The notes: a model not told the origin generated them from the letters alone. A stretch of 64,000 bases of DNA from Paenibacillus sp. FSL K6-3182 (GCF_037976325.1 NZ_CP150265.1:1381501-1445500), one strand, 5' to 3'; counted from the stretch's first letter, positions 1-9,033 are shown. Translations and numbers: made by a program.

Positions 1-6
1 GATACT

Positions 7-867
7 ATGGGTTTGTTCAACAATAACATAAGAAGTAAAGGGTATCTGTTTGTCCGAAATGGTCTAATTATTACGTTCCTTATCCTATTTGCCGCAGCTA
101 CCATTTTCCCGATATACTTTATGATCATTTCCTCGTTCGGTGATCCGGTAGAAGCTGGTGCAATGAGCTATTCTATCATCCCTTCGAAGATTTCATTTGA
201 ATCATATAAATTCTTCTTTAACTTCAGCCCACATTCATGGGATTGGTTAATGAACTCATTTATTGTGGCAGCTAGTATCACGGTATCTAACGTATTTTTT
301 GCTACACTTGCAGGATATTCTTTTGCGAAAATGAGATTTAAAGGGAAAAACATTTTGTTCGCTATTTTGCTAGGCTCTATGATGATTCCTGGCCAAGTAA
401 CACAGGTTCCACTATATATATTGATCGTAAATATTTTTGAATTACAAAATACGTATACAGCGTTGATTATGCCAAGCATAGTAACGGTGTATAACATTTT
501 CTTGGTTAAGCAGTTCATGTCTTCCATTCCAGTTGAAATTATTGAAGCTGCTAAAATCGAAGGTTGTTCTCAACCTAAAATCTTCTGGCATATCATTATG
601 CCTCTATCAAAAACAGTTATGGCAGTACTGGCTATCCTAACGTTCATGGCAGCATGGAATGACTTCTTCTGGCCATTCCTAGTAACGAATACGATGGATA
701 TGCAAACGATTCAGGTCGGCTTGAAAAACTTCCGTTTTGCGAATACAACTTACTTTGCACCAATGATGGCTGGTGCAACAATTTCAGCAGTTCCAATGTT
801 TATTTTGTTCTTCAGTTTACAAAAATACTTCCTTGAAGGGGTAACAGTTGGAGCGGTGAAAGGCTAA
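7..867 (+). CDS. Carbohydrate ABC transporter permease, MalG type
   Basis: This is the second membrane subunit of a sugar ABC importer. About six hydrophobic segments are visible. The cytoplasmic EAA loop that docks to the ATPase is at about residues 178-200 (EAAKIEGCSQPKIFWHIIMP), and the C-terminus EGVTVGAVKG is typical of this subfamily. The length of 286 aa is normal for the family. The partner permease and binding protein must lie upstream, outside the window. The stop overlaps the start of anmK (TAATG), so it is translationally coupled to the amino-sugar recycling genes. From that context I infer that it imports a muropeptide sugar. The start at 7 is plausible but its ribosome binding site lies outside the window. 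Confidence 0.9.
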   Translation: MGLFNNNIRSKGYLFVRNGLIITFLILFAAATIFPIYFMIISSFGDPVEAGAMSYSIIPSKISFESYKFFFNFSPHSWDWLMNSFIVAASITVSNVFFATLAGYSFAKMRFKGKNILFAILLGSMMIPGQVTQVPLYILIVNIFELQNTYTALIMPSIVTVYNIFLVKQFMSSIPVEIIEAAKIEGCSQPKIFWHIIMPLSKTVMAVLAILTFMAAWNDFFWPFLVTNTMDMQTIQVGLKNFRFANTTYFAPMMAGATISAVPMFILFFSLQKYFLEGVTVGAVKG

Positions 868-2087
868 TGGACAAACAATCAAAAGTTGAAGCAACATACT
901 TAGTTGGCTTGATGTCTGGTACATCAGTAGATGGTATTGATGCAGCGGTAATTAAACTTTCTCCAATGCCGGATAAAGAGCAAGGAGTAGAGATTGAGCT
1001 GCTGGCTTTTGAGAACACTGCTTTTCCGAAGCAAGTTAGAAACGCAATATTTGAGCTTTTTGATCGGGCTAACGCTACGATTGATAAAGTTGGCGCAATG
1101 AATATGTGGCTTGGTGAATTATACGCCCAAGCCACATTGTCCGTTATAGGGAAATGCGGGCTAGAGCCATCACAAATATTTGCAGTAGGATCACATGGTC
1201 AAACGATCTATCATGCACCGGAAGAAAATGTTATGGACGGCTATAACCTGCATTGTACTGTTCAAATTGGCGATGGTGCAGTTATCGCGAATCGCACAGC
1301 AATTCCTTGCGTATCAGACTTTCGAGTCGCTGACATGGCAATGGGTGGACAAGGAGCGCCATTAGTACCATTTACTGAATATTTATTGTTTAACAATCCA
1401 GAGAAAACACTTCTTCTGCAAAACATTGGAGGAATAGGAAATGTGACTGTTCTTCCTGCAAATGCCTCGCCGGAACAGGTATTTGCTTTTGATACTGGTC
1501 CTGGAAATATGATTATCGATGGGCTTGTAGCGCAATTATTTGCGCCAATGACGATGGATGTTGGCGGTGGAATTGCTGCGAGCGGTCAAGTGATTGATGA
1601 GCTTTTGAAATGGATGCAGCAAGATGAATATTATACGATGCCTTTACCGAAATCGACAGGCAGAGAACGATTTGGTCAACAATACGTTGCACAAATTATT
1701 GAATGGATGGAGGCTAATAACTGGAAAGCTGAAGATGTTATTGCAACAGCTACACACTTAACAGCATGGAGCATCGTCGATAGCTATGAACAGTATATTG
1801 CGCCACAGCATCAAGCTCAGCAATTGTTAATTGGTGGCGGTGGCAGCTATAACAAAACGTTATTGCGTGATTTGCAGCAATTATTTGCACCCTATAAGGT
1901 GCAGGTGCTGACGCAGGAGGATATCGGTGGCAATAGTGATGCTAAGGAAGCAATTGCTTTTGCTGTGCTAGCGTATTATACGATGAAGCGCCTACCAAAC
2001 AATATTCCACTAGTAACTGGAGCTTCTCAGCCAGTAGTAATGGGCAAAATATCTTGGCCTTATCTTGGACGTTCGCAGGAGGTTTGA
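867..2087 (+). CDS. anmK: Anhydro-N-acetylmuramic acid kinase AnmK
   Basis: AnmK hydrolyses the 1,6-anhydro bond of anhydro-MurNAc and phosphorylates it to MurNAc-6-phosphate in the cytoplasm, using ATP. Family motifs are clear: GLMSGTSVDGIDAAV near the N-terminus (phosphate-binding loop), GSHGQTIYH, QNIGGIGNVT, FDTGPGNMIIDG, and near the C-terminus GGNSDAKEAIAFAVLA. At 406 aa it is slightly longer than the usual 370-390. The start codon overlaps the permease stop, and the next gene begins immediately after its own stop behind an AGGAGG, so it is in the middle of a polycistronic unit. Neighbours NamZ, NagZ and a BadF-type kinase confirm a peptidoglycan recycling role. No murQ etherase is seen in the window. 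Confidence 0.95.
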   Translation: MDKQSKVEATYLVGLMSGTSVDGIDAAVIKLSPMPDKEQGVEIELLAFENTAFPKQVRNAIFELFDRANATIDKVGAMNMWLGELYAQATLSVIGKCGLEPSQIFAVGSHGQTIYHAPEENVMDGYNLHCTVQIGDGAVIANRTAIPCVSDFRVADMAMGGQGAPLVPFTEYLLFNNPEKTLLLQNIGGIGNVTVLPANASPEQVFAFDTGPGNMIIDGLVAQLFAPMTMDVGGGIAASGQVIDELLKWMQQDEYYTMPLPKSTGRERFGQQYVAQIIEWMEANNWKAEDVIATATHLTAWSIVDSYEQYIAPQHQAQQLLIGGGGSYNKTLLRDLQQLFAPYKVQVLTQEDIGGNSDAKEAIAFAVLAYYTMKRLPNNIPLVTGASQPVVMGKISWPYLGRSQEV

Positions 2088-3059
2088 ATGATGCAAATCA
2101 GACCCTTTTTAATTGAAGATCTTTCTGAAGTTGTAGAGCTTTGGAATCGAGAGGCTACAAAATATGACTACAAATCATTTACAGAGCGAGAGTTTCAAGA
2201 TACATTCATTGATCATCCTTATTTCGATGCTGAGTGTATATGGGTAGGCTGTAATGAAAAAGGTATTGTTGGTTTTGCAGCTGGTTGCAGTGGTGATGAT
2301 CTCCCGCTTGGAGATGTGGCCGGCTATATTACGAGTGTTATTATTGATGCCGAAGTCGCTTTTCTAGAGTTTTACGATGCTTTTCTATTAGGTATAGAAA
2401 AAAGATTCCAAGTACTTGGGAAAAGACAGGCAGAAGTATTGTTTTTTAACCCCATTAAGCTGAAATGGAATATTCCAAGTGCGCCGCAGCATGAGCACAA
2501 TAATGCCCCAGGCATCAGTAAGGACCAGCCATTATACGACGCTTTAATCGCTAGAGGGTATGTGGATCGGGCGACGCAATACGGCATGTACTTAAGGCTC
2601 GGAAACTTTAGTGTTCCTGAAGATATGACAAGCAAAGAAGATAAAGCAAATAGTAAAGGCTATTTTGTTACTCCTTATGCCCCTTCTTTGCATAATGGGC
2701 TTGAAGCAACGCTTGCTGCCCTGCAAAATCCGCAATGGGAAAAGGATGTTGTATCGTATGTGAAGGATGGCGCACCTCTTGTAGTAGCTGTGCATGGCAA
2801 CGAGGTTGTTGGCTTTGCAGGCCCTATTATTTCACAACCTAATGGTCGAGCATTTTTTTGCGGTATCGGTGTTCACCCAGAGCATGAGGGTCATGGTCTC
2901 GGCAGTGTATTATTTTTCCGAATGGTCGAGGCTTTTCAAAATGTGGGCTGTCAATATATCTCTTTGTTCACTGGCAGTAATAATCCGGCTCTTCGAATCT
3001 ATCAAAAAGCAGGATTTAATATTGAAAAACAATTTTCTATCTTGCGGAGGGAACTATAA
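2088..3059 (+). CDS. Tandem GNAT-family N-acetyltransferase
   Basis: This 323-aa protein looks like two fused GNAT folds. The C-terminal half carries the acetyl-CoA binding motif A in GVHPEHEGHGLGSVLF (about residues 262-277), followed by the usual SNNPALRIYQKAGF segment. The N-terminal half (1-140) has a GNAT-like start (IRPFLIEDLSEVVELWN) but a weak pyrophosphate loop, so it may be structural. An AGGAGG precedes the ATG, which directly follows the anmK stop. The substrate is unknown. The position between AnmK and a PIG-L-like deacetylase suggests acetylation of an amino sugar or muropeptide fragment, but this is inference only. Confidence 0.8.
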   Translation: MMQIRPFLIEDLSEVVELWNREATKYDYKSFTEREFQDTFIDHPYFDAECIWVGCNEKGIVGFAAGCSGDDLPLGDVAGYITSVIIDAEVAFLEFYDAFLLGIEKRFQVLGKRQAEVLFFNPIKLKWNIPSAPQHEHNNAPGISKDQPLYDALIARGYVDRATQYGMYLRLGNFSVPEDMTSKEDKANSKGYFVTPYAPSLHNGLEATLAALQNPQWEKDVVSYVKDGAPLVVAVHGNEVVGFAGPIISQPNGRAFFCGIGVHPEHEGHGLGSVLFFRMVEAFQNVGCQYISLFTGSNNPALRIYQKAGFNIEKQFSILRREL

Positions 3060-3061
3060 AG

Positions 3062-3766
3062 ATGAGCGAAAAATTAACAGTATTAGCCATTGGAGCACAT
3101 GTTGGTGATGTGGAACTAGCATCCGGTGGTGTACTAGCTAGTCATAGTTTAAAGGGAGACCGCATTGTGACACTAGCATTAACTGCAGGTGAAAGAGGTG
3201 TGCCAGCAGGACAGGATATGAAGGAGTACCGTCAGCAAAAAGTGAAAGAGGCGGAAGTATTTGCTGATATGCTTGGCGGTGAAGCCATTGTATTTGATTA
3301 TTGTGACGGAGAGTTGCCTGACAATCAACAAGTTCGTATGGAGGTTTGTGATGTTATCCGCCTTGTGAAGCCAAACATTATTATGACACATTGGAAAAAC
3401 AGTATGCATAAGGATCATGCGCTAACGCATCACATCGTTAATGATGCTCGTTTCTTCGCAAGCCTGTCATCCTTTGAACGTGAACTTCCTGCTCACTTTG
3501 CAGCAAGACTATATTATTCCGAAAACTGGGAAGATGCTGTTGATTATGTCCCATATCTATATGTGGATTTCGATCAAACGGCATATGATCTATGGATTGA
3601 TGCTTTAAGCAAACATTGGTTTGTAACGAATAGTAAATCTTTCAAATATATGGATTACTATAAAGCATTAGCAGTTGTTCGCGGCTGTGAAGCAAGAAAA
3701 ACATATGCAGAAGCCTTTATGGTGCCTGCTGAAACGATGAAAGTTAGACAATCTAGTCTTTGGTAA
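3062..3766 (+). CDS. PIG-L family deacetylase-like protein with altered AHPDD motif
   Basis: The 234-aa protein has the LmbE/PIG-L fold signature: an N-terminal Rossmann-like strand ending in AIGAHVGDVELASGG, a mid-protein HWKNSMHKDHALTHH stretch supplying the second His zinc ligand region, and family length. Characterised relatives (MshB, BshB) are zinc-dependent N-acetyl sugar deacetylases. Here the AHPDDxE motif reads AHVGDVE: zinc-binding His13 and Asp16 remain, but the first Asp, which acts as general base, is Gly15. It may use a different residue, bind without catalysis, or do another hydrolysis. It is two bases downstream of the GNAT gene, with a GGAGG ribosome site. Its operon position suggests action on GlcNAc or MurNAc derivatives. 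Confidence 0.8.
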   Translation: MSEKLTVLAIGAHVGDVELASGGVLASHSLKGDRIVTLALTAGERGVPAGQDMKEYRQQKVKEAEVFADMLGGEAIVFDYCDGELPDNQQVRMEVCDVIRLVKPNIIMTHWKNSMHKDHALTHHIVNDARFFASLSSFERELPAHFAARLYYSENWEDAVDYVPYLYVDFDQTAYDLWIDALSKHWFVTNSKSFKYMDYYKALAVVRGCEARKTYAEAFMVPAETMKVRQSSLW

Positions 3767-3799
3767 CAATTGAATTGGCTAACTAGGAGGCAACTTTAA

Positions 3800-4942
3800 A
3801 TGGTGTTAAATGGGATCGATTCGATTACGAAGTATCGTCATTTGTTTGAAGGTAAGCGATTAGGATTAATTACAGCACCGACAGGGCTTACAAAAGATTT
3901 TGAATCAACAATTACAATTTTACATGAAAACTTTAATCTTACTGCGATGTTTTCACCTGAGCATGGTGTTCGCGGAGATTTAGATGCAGGGGCATTAGTA
4001 GAGACGTATATGGATCCTTTTACGAATGTTCCGGTCTATAGCTTATACCGTAAAGACTCCAAGCGTTTAACAAAGGAAATGCTGGATGAAGTAGATATCG
4101 TTGTGTACGACATTCAAGATGTTGGTGTACGGTATTACACATTTATATATACGATGCTGTATGCACTTGAAGATTGTGCTAAGGCAGGCGTAGAATTTGT
4201 TGTTCTTGATCGTGTTAATCCGCTTAACGGGGTAAACGTGGAAGGGAATATTTTAAAGCCTAACTTCAAATCATTTGTTGGAAATTACGAGCTAGCTGTT
4301 CGATACGGCCTAACAGCAGGTGAAGTAGCAATGATGGCAAATGATCAAATGAATTGGAAAACATCGCTTCATGTCGTTCGTTTGGAAGGCTGGGAACGGA
4401 GCATGTCCTTCCCGGATACAGAATTAACTTGGGTTCATCCTTCACTTGGGATACCGCGATATGAAACAGCGTTATTATATACAGGTACATGCTTATTTGA
4501 AGGTACAAACTGCTCCGAAGGACGCGGTACAACGTTCCCATTTGAAATGATTGGCGCTCCCTTCATTCAAGCGCAGCAATTGGCAGATGAGATGAACGCC
4601 AAACGAATGCCAGGTGTGCATTTCCGTCCTGTTCATTTCAAGCCGACGTCATCTAAGCATGCTGGCGAACGATGTGGCGGGGTACAAATATATATTACAG
4701 ACATCCAAATGATGAAGCCGTTAGAAGTTGGCGTAACCTTATTATTCACGATAAGAGATTTGTATGAGCAATTTTCATTCCTGCCTCCTGTGAAGGAGGG
4801 CTCACGACCATTTATCGATTTGCTGGGCGGAGACAGCATGTATCGTACGGAAAATATTCGAGCAAAGCAGCTGCTTGAACAGTTTGCAGAGGAAAGCAAG
4901 CAATTTGCACAAATGAAACAGCAATATCATTTATATCACTAG
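3800..4942 (+). CDS. namZ: Exo-beta-N-acetylmuramidase NamZ (DUF1343, GH171)
   Basis: NamZ of Bacillus subtilis removes terminal MurNAc from the non-reducing end of peptidoglycan fragments. This 380-aa homologue has the hallmark SPEHGVRGDLDAG (candidate catalytic Glu), YDIQDVGVRYYTFIYTM, LDRVNPLNG and the long LYTGTCLFEGTNCSEGRGTT block around residues 228-247. No signal peptide precedes the domain: the protein opens with MVLNGIDSITKYRHLFEGKR, so it should be cytoplasmic, unlike the exported B. subtilis enzyme. The start has a good AGGAGG nine bases upstream. It overlaps or nearly abuts nagZ, its expected partner. Confidence 0.9.
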   Translation: MVLNGIDSITKYRHLFEGKRLGLITAPTGLTKDFESTITILHENFNLTAMFSPEHGVRGDLDAGALVETYMDPFTNVPVYSLYRKDSKRLTKEMLDEVDIVVYDIQDVGVRYYTFIYTMLYALEDCAKAGVEFVVLDRVNPLNGVNVEGNILKPNFKSFVGNYELAVRYGLTAGEVAMMANDQMNWKTSLHVVRLEGWERSMSFPDTELTWVHPSLGIPRYETALLYTGTCLFEGTNCSEGRGTTFPFEMIGAPFIQAQQLADEMNAKRMPGVHFRPVHFKPTSSKHAGERCGGVQIYITDIQMMKPLEVGVTLLFTIRDLYEQFSFLPPVKEGSRPFIDLLGGDSMYRTENIRAKQLLEQFAEESKQFAQMKQQYHLYH

Positions 4943-4959
4943 TGGATGGTGAGCAATTG

Positions 4960-6522
4960 ATGAAAACAATAGAACAAATGAGCTTGCGCGAAAAGATCGG
5001 GCAAATGTTCGTAACAGGCTTCCCGTCAACGGAGATATCTCCTGAGCTGAAGGAAGTAATCGAGCAGTATAAAGTCGGCAATATTATTTTATTTTCACAT
5101 AATATCGAAAATAAATATCAATTAGGTGGGCTTGTAACTGAGTTGCAGCAATGGTTTACGACACATACAGGCATCCCAGGCTTTATTACCATTGACCAAG
5201 AGGGCGGTCGAGTTACTCGAATGCCCAAGGATGCGACAAATGTTGCTGGGGCAATGGCAATTGCTTCTTCAGGCCGACCTGAAAATGCGTATGCAGCAGG
5301 TAGAATGACTGCCAGAGAATTGAAAGCATTAGGTATTAATTTTAATCTTGCGCCAGTGATGGACGTTAACAATAATGCCTTGAACCCCGTTATCAACGTT
5401 CGCTCTTATGGGGACTCTGCCCAGAAGGTATCAGAGTATGGGATTCAAATGATGAAGGGATTGCAGGGTGGAGGCGTAATGTCCTCGCTTAAGCATTTTC
5501 CAGGTCATGGTGATACAAATGTCGATTCGCATATTGGCTTGCCTACGATTGAAAAAACGGTTGAGGAATTAGAGCAGCTTGAACTGCTGCCGTTTAAGGC
5601 TGCAATTGAGCAAGGCGCTCAAGCCATTATGAGCGCACATATTTTATTTCCGCAAATCGAAAAGTCCGGCGTGCCGGGAACGATGTCTTATACGATTATT
5701 ACAGAGATATTAAAAGAGAAACTAGGATATAAAGGGCTAGTTGTATCGGATTGTTTGGAAATGGATGCGATTAAACGCTTTTATGGTACTGCAAAAGGAG
5801 CGTTAGGGGCCGTTAAAGCAGGTATTGATTTGGTATTCATTAGTCATACGCCTAAAACGGTTAAAGAAGCGATTCATTTAATAGAAGAAGCTGTAGCAAT
5901 CGGTGATTTGGATGAAGCGGTTATTGATGCAGCTGTTACAAAAATTTTAGCTTATAAAGCCCAATATGCGGTTATTGAGGAGCTAGATTACGAGATAGTT
6001 GGCTGCGATGTACATCGCCGTGCGAATGATCTGATGCGAACGGAAACGATCTGCCGCATTAACGGTGAGATTGATCCTATTCAAACAGGTGATGAGCAAG
6101 TACTATTTATGGGATCCTACTCCTATCGCACCGATCTTGCATCCAGCAGTGTCAATCAAGATCTTAGCTTCCCGCAATATATGGGTGAGCATTTTCATGC
6201 AGCGTATGAGATTATCAGCATTGATCCGAGCGAGGAGCAGATTAAAGCTGCGCTGCAAAAGGCTGAAGGCTACAAGCATGTTGTAATCGGCTTGTTCAAT
6301 GCGCGTGAAAACAGAGGTCAACTTGCACTTGTACAGAAGCTGTTGGCAGCAGACTGTAAAGTAACGGCCATTACATTAGGCCGACCATATGATTTAACAT
6401 TAATCGATGGTGAGTTCTGCGGAATTGCAGCATTTGAGTATTCATTAGATGCATTCAAATCACTTATTCCAATCTTAAATGGTGAGCTTACACCAACTGC
6501 CAACATTACGATTCAGCTTTAG
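4960..6522 (+). CDS. nagZ: Beta-N-acetylglucosaminidase NagZ, glycoside hydrolase family 3
   Basis: GH3 NagZ removes GlcNAc from peptidoglycan-derived saccharides. The NagZ-specific His/Asp acid-base loop KHFPGHGDTNVDSHIGLP and the nucleophile strand VVSDCLEMDAI are both present, with QEGGRVTRM in the substrate pocket. A C-terminal domain of about 180 residues follows the barrel, as in Gram-positive NagZ. I prefer ATG 4960 (MKTIEQMSLREKIGQ) with GGTGAG seven bases upstream; an in-frame GTG at 4942 overlaps the namZ stop and would add six residues. There is no signal peptide, so the enzyme appears cytoplasmic and would act on imported disaccharides together with NamZ. Confidence 0.93.
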   Translation: MKTIEQMSLREKIGQMFVTGFPSTEISPELKEVIEQYKVGNIILFSHNIENKYQLGGLVTELQQWFTTHTGIPGFITIDQEGGRVTRMPKDATNVAGAMAIASSGRPENAYAAGRMTARELKALGINFNLAPVMDVNNNALNPVINVRSYGDSAQKVSEYGIQMMKGLQGGGVMSSLKHFPGHGDTNVDSHIGLPTIEKTVEELEQLELLPFKAAIEQGAQAIMSAHILFPQIEKSGVPGTMSYTIITEILKEKLGYKGLVVSDCLEMDAIKRFYGTAKGALGAVKAGIDLVFISHTPKTVKEAIHLIEEAVAIGDLDEAVIDAAVTKILAYKAQYAVIEELDYEIVGCDVHRRANDLMRTETICRINGEIDPIQTGDEQVLFMGSYSYRTDLASSSVNQDLSFPQYMGEHFHAAYEIISIDPSEEQIKAALQKAEGYKHVVIGLFNARENRGQLALVQKLLAADCKVTAITLGRPYDLTLIDGEFCGIAAFEYSLDAFKSLIPILNGELTPTANITIQL

Positions 6523-6534
6523 GGGGATATGAGT

Positions 6535-7452
6535 ATGGCATATATCGTTGGAGTTGATGGAGGCGGCACCAAGACAGCTGTCACAATTATCCATGACCAG
6601 GAAGATGCTTTATTAACCTTTACTGTAGGGCCAATTAATTATAACGGCGGGGATGCTGATGCGATTGCTGCCTCCTTTGAGGAAATTTTTAATCGAACGA
6701 AGCTCTACTGCAGCAATTTAGAGGAAGTTACTCATATCTGTATAGGAGCAGCAGGCGTAAGCAATCCGACAGTCGTTCATTTTTTGGAGAAACATGTGAG
6801 AGATAATGGTTACATAGGGCCGTTAACGATTACAGGTGATCAAGAAACCGCATTATACGGAGCACAAAATGCGATGCAAGGCATTATTCTCATTGCCGGT
6901 ACAGGGTCGATTTGCTTCGGGGTGAATGAAAAGGGAGAGCAGCATCGCACAGGAGGCTTTGGCCATCTAATTGATGACGAGGGAAGTGGCTATTGCATTG
7001 GGCGCAATCTCTTGTCCATTTTAGTTCAAGCAGAGGACGGAAGAATGACGGATACAATCATTCCAGCGCTAGTATACGAGCAGCTTGGGCTAAGTACTGT
7101 GAAAGAAATTATTGGCTTTGTTTATCATAAAAATACAACAAAAAAAGATATTGCGAAGCTCGCACCGATCATGACGACAGCATGCGAGAAAGGGGATGCG
7201 CAAGCGCTTGAGCTAGCGGAGCAATGTGCAGCCAGTCTATTTGAACTTGTGGTGCCTGTTATTGAGCGACTAGAGTTATATGAAAGTCCGATTGCCGTTG
7301 CAGGAAGTGTGCTGCAAAAATCTCGTTTTGTAAAAGATGCATTGGAACGAAAGCTTGCACGAACCTACCCGCAAACAAAGCTGATCTTGCCGATTAGGGA
7401 TGCTGCCTATGGTGCTGTTTTGTTAGGAAGATCAAAAATGAAAAACGATTAG
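6535..7452 (+). CDS. N-acetyl amino-sugar kinase, BadF/BadG/BcrA/BcrD ATPase family
   Basis: The protein opens with the ASKHA phosphate-1 loop YIVGVDGGGTKTAVTI and carries the phosphate-2 loop ILIAGTGSICFG near residue 120, followed by GGFGHLIDDEGSGYCIGR, typical of N-acetylglucosamine kinases of this family; MurK of Clostridium acetobutylicum, which accepts both MurNAc and GlcNAc, belongs here. At 305 aa it has the usual length. It is the last gene of the recycling operon and would phosphorylate the GlcNAc and MurNAc freed by NagZ and NamZ. An ATG at 6529 is also in frame, but ATG 6535 is eight bases from AGGGGG and fits better. A strong terminator follows. Confidence 0.85.
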   Translation: MAYIVGVDGGGTKTAVTIIHDQEDALLTFTVGPINYNGGDADAIAASFEEIFNRTKLYCSNLEEVTHICIGAAGVSNPTVVHFLEKHVRDNGYIGPLTITGDQETALYGAQNAMQGIILIAGTGSICFGVNEKGEQHRTGGFGHLIDDEGSGYCIGRNLLSILVQAEDGRMTDTIIPALVYEQLGLSTVKEIIGFVYHKNTTKKDIAKLAPIMTTACEKGDAQALELAEQCAASLFELVVPVIERLELYESPIAVAGSVLQKSRFVKDALERKLARTYPQTKLILPIRDAAYGAVLLGRSKMKND

Positions 7453-7474
7453 TAGTTAGCGTTATGCGAAATTA

Positions 7475-7524
7475 GGGTGTGTCATAAGTCCGAGCAGTTC
7501 TGGACTTGCGACACACCCTTTTTT
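7475..7524 (+). terminator. Rho-independent terminator of the recycling operon
   Basis: GGGTGTGTC (7475-7483) pairs perfectly with GACACACCC (7510-7518). AAGTCC and GGACTT extend the hairpin inside, and a T-run follows. It lies between convergent genes. Confidence 0.9.
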
Positions 7525-7561
7525 ATAAGCTATTAAGCAACATCAGTTGAAGGAAAATGAC

Positions 7562-8770
7562 TTAAAATTTGTCGGTCAAATAAAACACGGCCTGCTGTTT
7601 CGGGAATAGAGCTTGCAAAATGTTTGCCTGTTCAGCACTATCCTTTGTTGCGCCTGCCGCATTATAGCCGAACATCAAATAGGTTATGAGATTACGTTCA
7701 TCCACTTCTACCTCGACATAGGACTCAGCATGACTAACATCGGAAACGGAAAGCAGCTTCTGCTTGTAATCAAGATATATATGATCCTCTCCGCATTGAA
7801 GCGCTATGTACAGTTCTTGATCTGCCATCAAGTTATTAGTGTTAAGTCGATGTTCCAATTCAGGCCGAAGCTTTTGGAATGTAGAATGTAGATTGATCAT
7901 TTTCCACATCGCCTGATTAATTGGTATGGATTGTGCTTGATGTTGTTGATAAAAGGAATATAGCTTATGGTCCTCTGGCAGCATCGCTAATATTTGTTTT
8001 GCACTTGGGCGCAGCTGACATAAGGCATGAAATAAATGTTCAACACCGTCCACTGCCTCGTTCAAATACATGAATTCATTAATAAATACTTGTTCAGTAT
8101 CCTTCTTTTCAATAATGCCATAAGCTACAATTTTTTTATTTCTGCGGAGCAGCAGACAGTCTGCTTTTTTCCATTCCGGCCAGCTTATTAGATCATCCCA
8201 GTATGATTCATTACGAACTACGGTATAGGTGCGATTCTGATTGAACTGTTCATATATGAAACGGATATCATCAAGATAACGAGGTTCAAAAGGAATGATG
8301 TCGAAGCTGCTTTGCTGCTCAAAGCTTGCTTGCTTTTCAATTGCATAAGCAGTCTCGGGAATAAGTCTCCAGCCAACCTTCTCATAAAACCCATGCTTAC
8401 TAGCCAGAAGTAAACTTATATCATAATTGGTTTCTTTCATGTAGTCTGTTTGTGCATGAAGAATTTTGTGCGTAAGGCCCATTCCGCGATAATTCGGAGC
8501 TGTACCGACGCTGCCCATTGCACCAATTTTCAAGATCGCTTGACCGACTTTAATAGAAAGAGGGAAAATTTGCACATTAGCAGCAATCTCACCGTCGACC
8601 ATTGCGAACCATGTTGTCTCTGGATCATATGTGCTATCGAGGTCTAATCTTTCTTGGAAAAAAACTCGGCCTACTGAAAAGCATTCATCTAAAATATCGT
8701 AAATCTTTTCAAGCTGCTCTCTCGTTGGCTGGTTCGTTACGATGATGTTTTTGTCAGGTGCCGTCGTCAT
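7562..8770 (-). CDS. Eis-like GNAT acetyltransferase
   Basis: This 402-aa protein matches the layout of Eis-type acetyltransferases: an N-terminal GNAT domain with the acetyl-CoA motif VGTAPNYRGMGLTHKIL (about residues 88-104) and LLASKHGFYEKVGWRLIPE, a second degenerate GNAT-like domain, and a C-terminal sterol-carrier-like domain of about 100 residues. Relatives acetylate amines, including aminoglycosides and polyamines; the substrate here cannot be read from sequence. The ATG has AGGAGG in front on the minus strand. It stands alone and is convergent with the recycling operon. Confidence 0.8.
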   Translation of the reverse strand: MTTAPDKNIIVTNQPTREQLEKIYDILDECFSVGRVFFQERLDLDSTYDPETTWFAMVDGEIAANVQIFPLSIKVGQAILKIGAMGSVGTAPNYRGMGLTHKILHAQTDYMKETNYDISLLLASKHGFYEKVGWRLIPETAYAIEKQASFEQQSSFDIIPFEPRYLDDIRFIYEQFNQNRTYTVVRNESYWDDLISWPEWKKADCLLLRRNKKIVAYGIIEKKDTEQVFINEFMYLNEAVDGVEHLFHALCQLRPSAKQILAMLPEDHKLYSFYQQHQAQSIPINQAMWKMINLHSTFQKLRPELEHRLNTNNLMADQELYIALQCGEDHIYLDYKQKLLSVSDVSHAESYVEVEVDERNLITYLMFGYNAAGATKDSAEQANILQALFPKQQAVFYLTDKF

Positions 8771-8895
8771 CTTTTATTTCCTCCTGCTTCACAATGTTAG
8801 GTTAAATTAAATAGATTGAAAAAAGGGGCTAATTATATTAGAAATTATTATCTTAATAAAAATATTAATATTGAAAATAATTTTCGTCAATAAAA

Positions 8896-8922
8896 GAGCG
8901 TGAACATCATATGACAACGCTC
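8896..8922 (-). terminator. Possible distal terminator downstream of dus
   Basis: GAGCGT (8896-8901) pairs with ACGCTC (8917-8922) around a near-palindromic loop. Read on the minus strand, the stem is followed by TTTTATTG. It could stop residual read-through from the dus gene, or serve as an operator. The surrounding 8771-9033 holds no gene. Confidence 0.45.
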
Positions 8923-8971
8923 CATGCGGTAATCTGGCTGAGAAGTCTCTGTGGCCACATCATATAAAAAT

Positions 8972-9014
8972 GAGAGACCCTTCAAGAGTTCATTGAACTT
9001 TTGGGAGGTCTCTC
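8972..9014 (-). terminator. Terminator downstream of dus
   Basis: GAGAGACC (8972-8979) pairs with GGTCTCTC (9007-9014), with an inner AAGAGTTCA/TGAACTTTT stem. On the minus strand TTTTTATATG follows, which places it directly after the dus stop. A T-rich flank on the other side makes it possibly bidirectional. Confidence 0.85.
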
Positions 9015-9033
9015 ATTATTTTTGATAAATACC

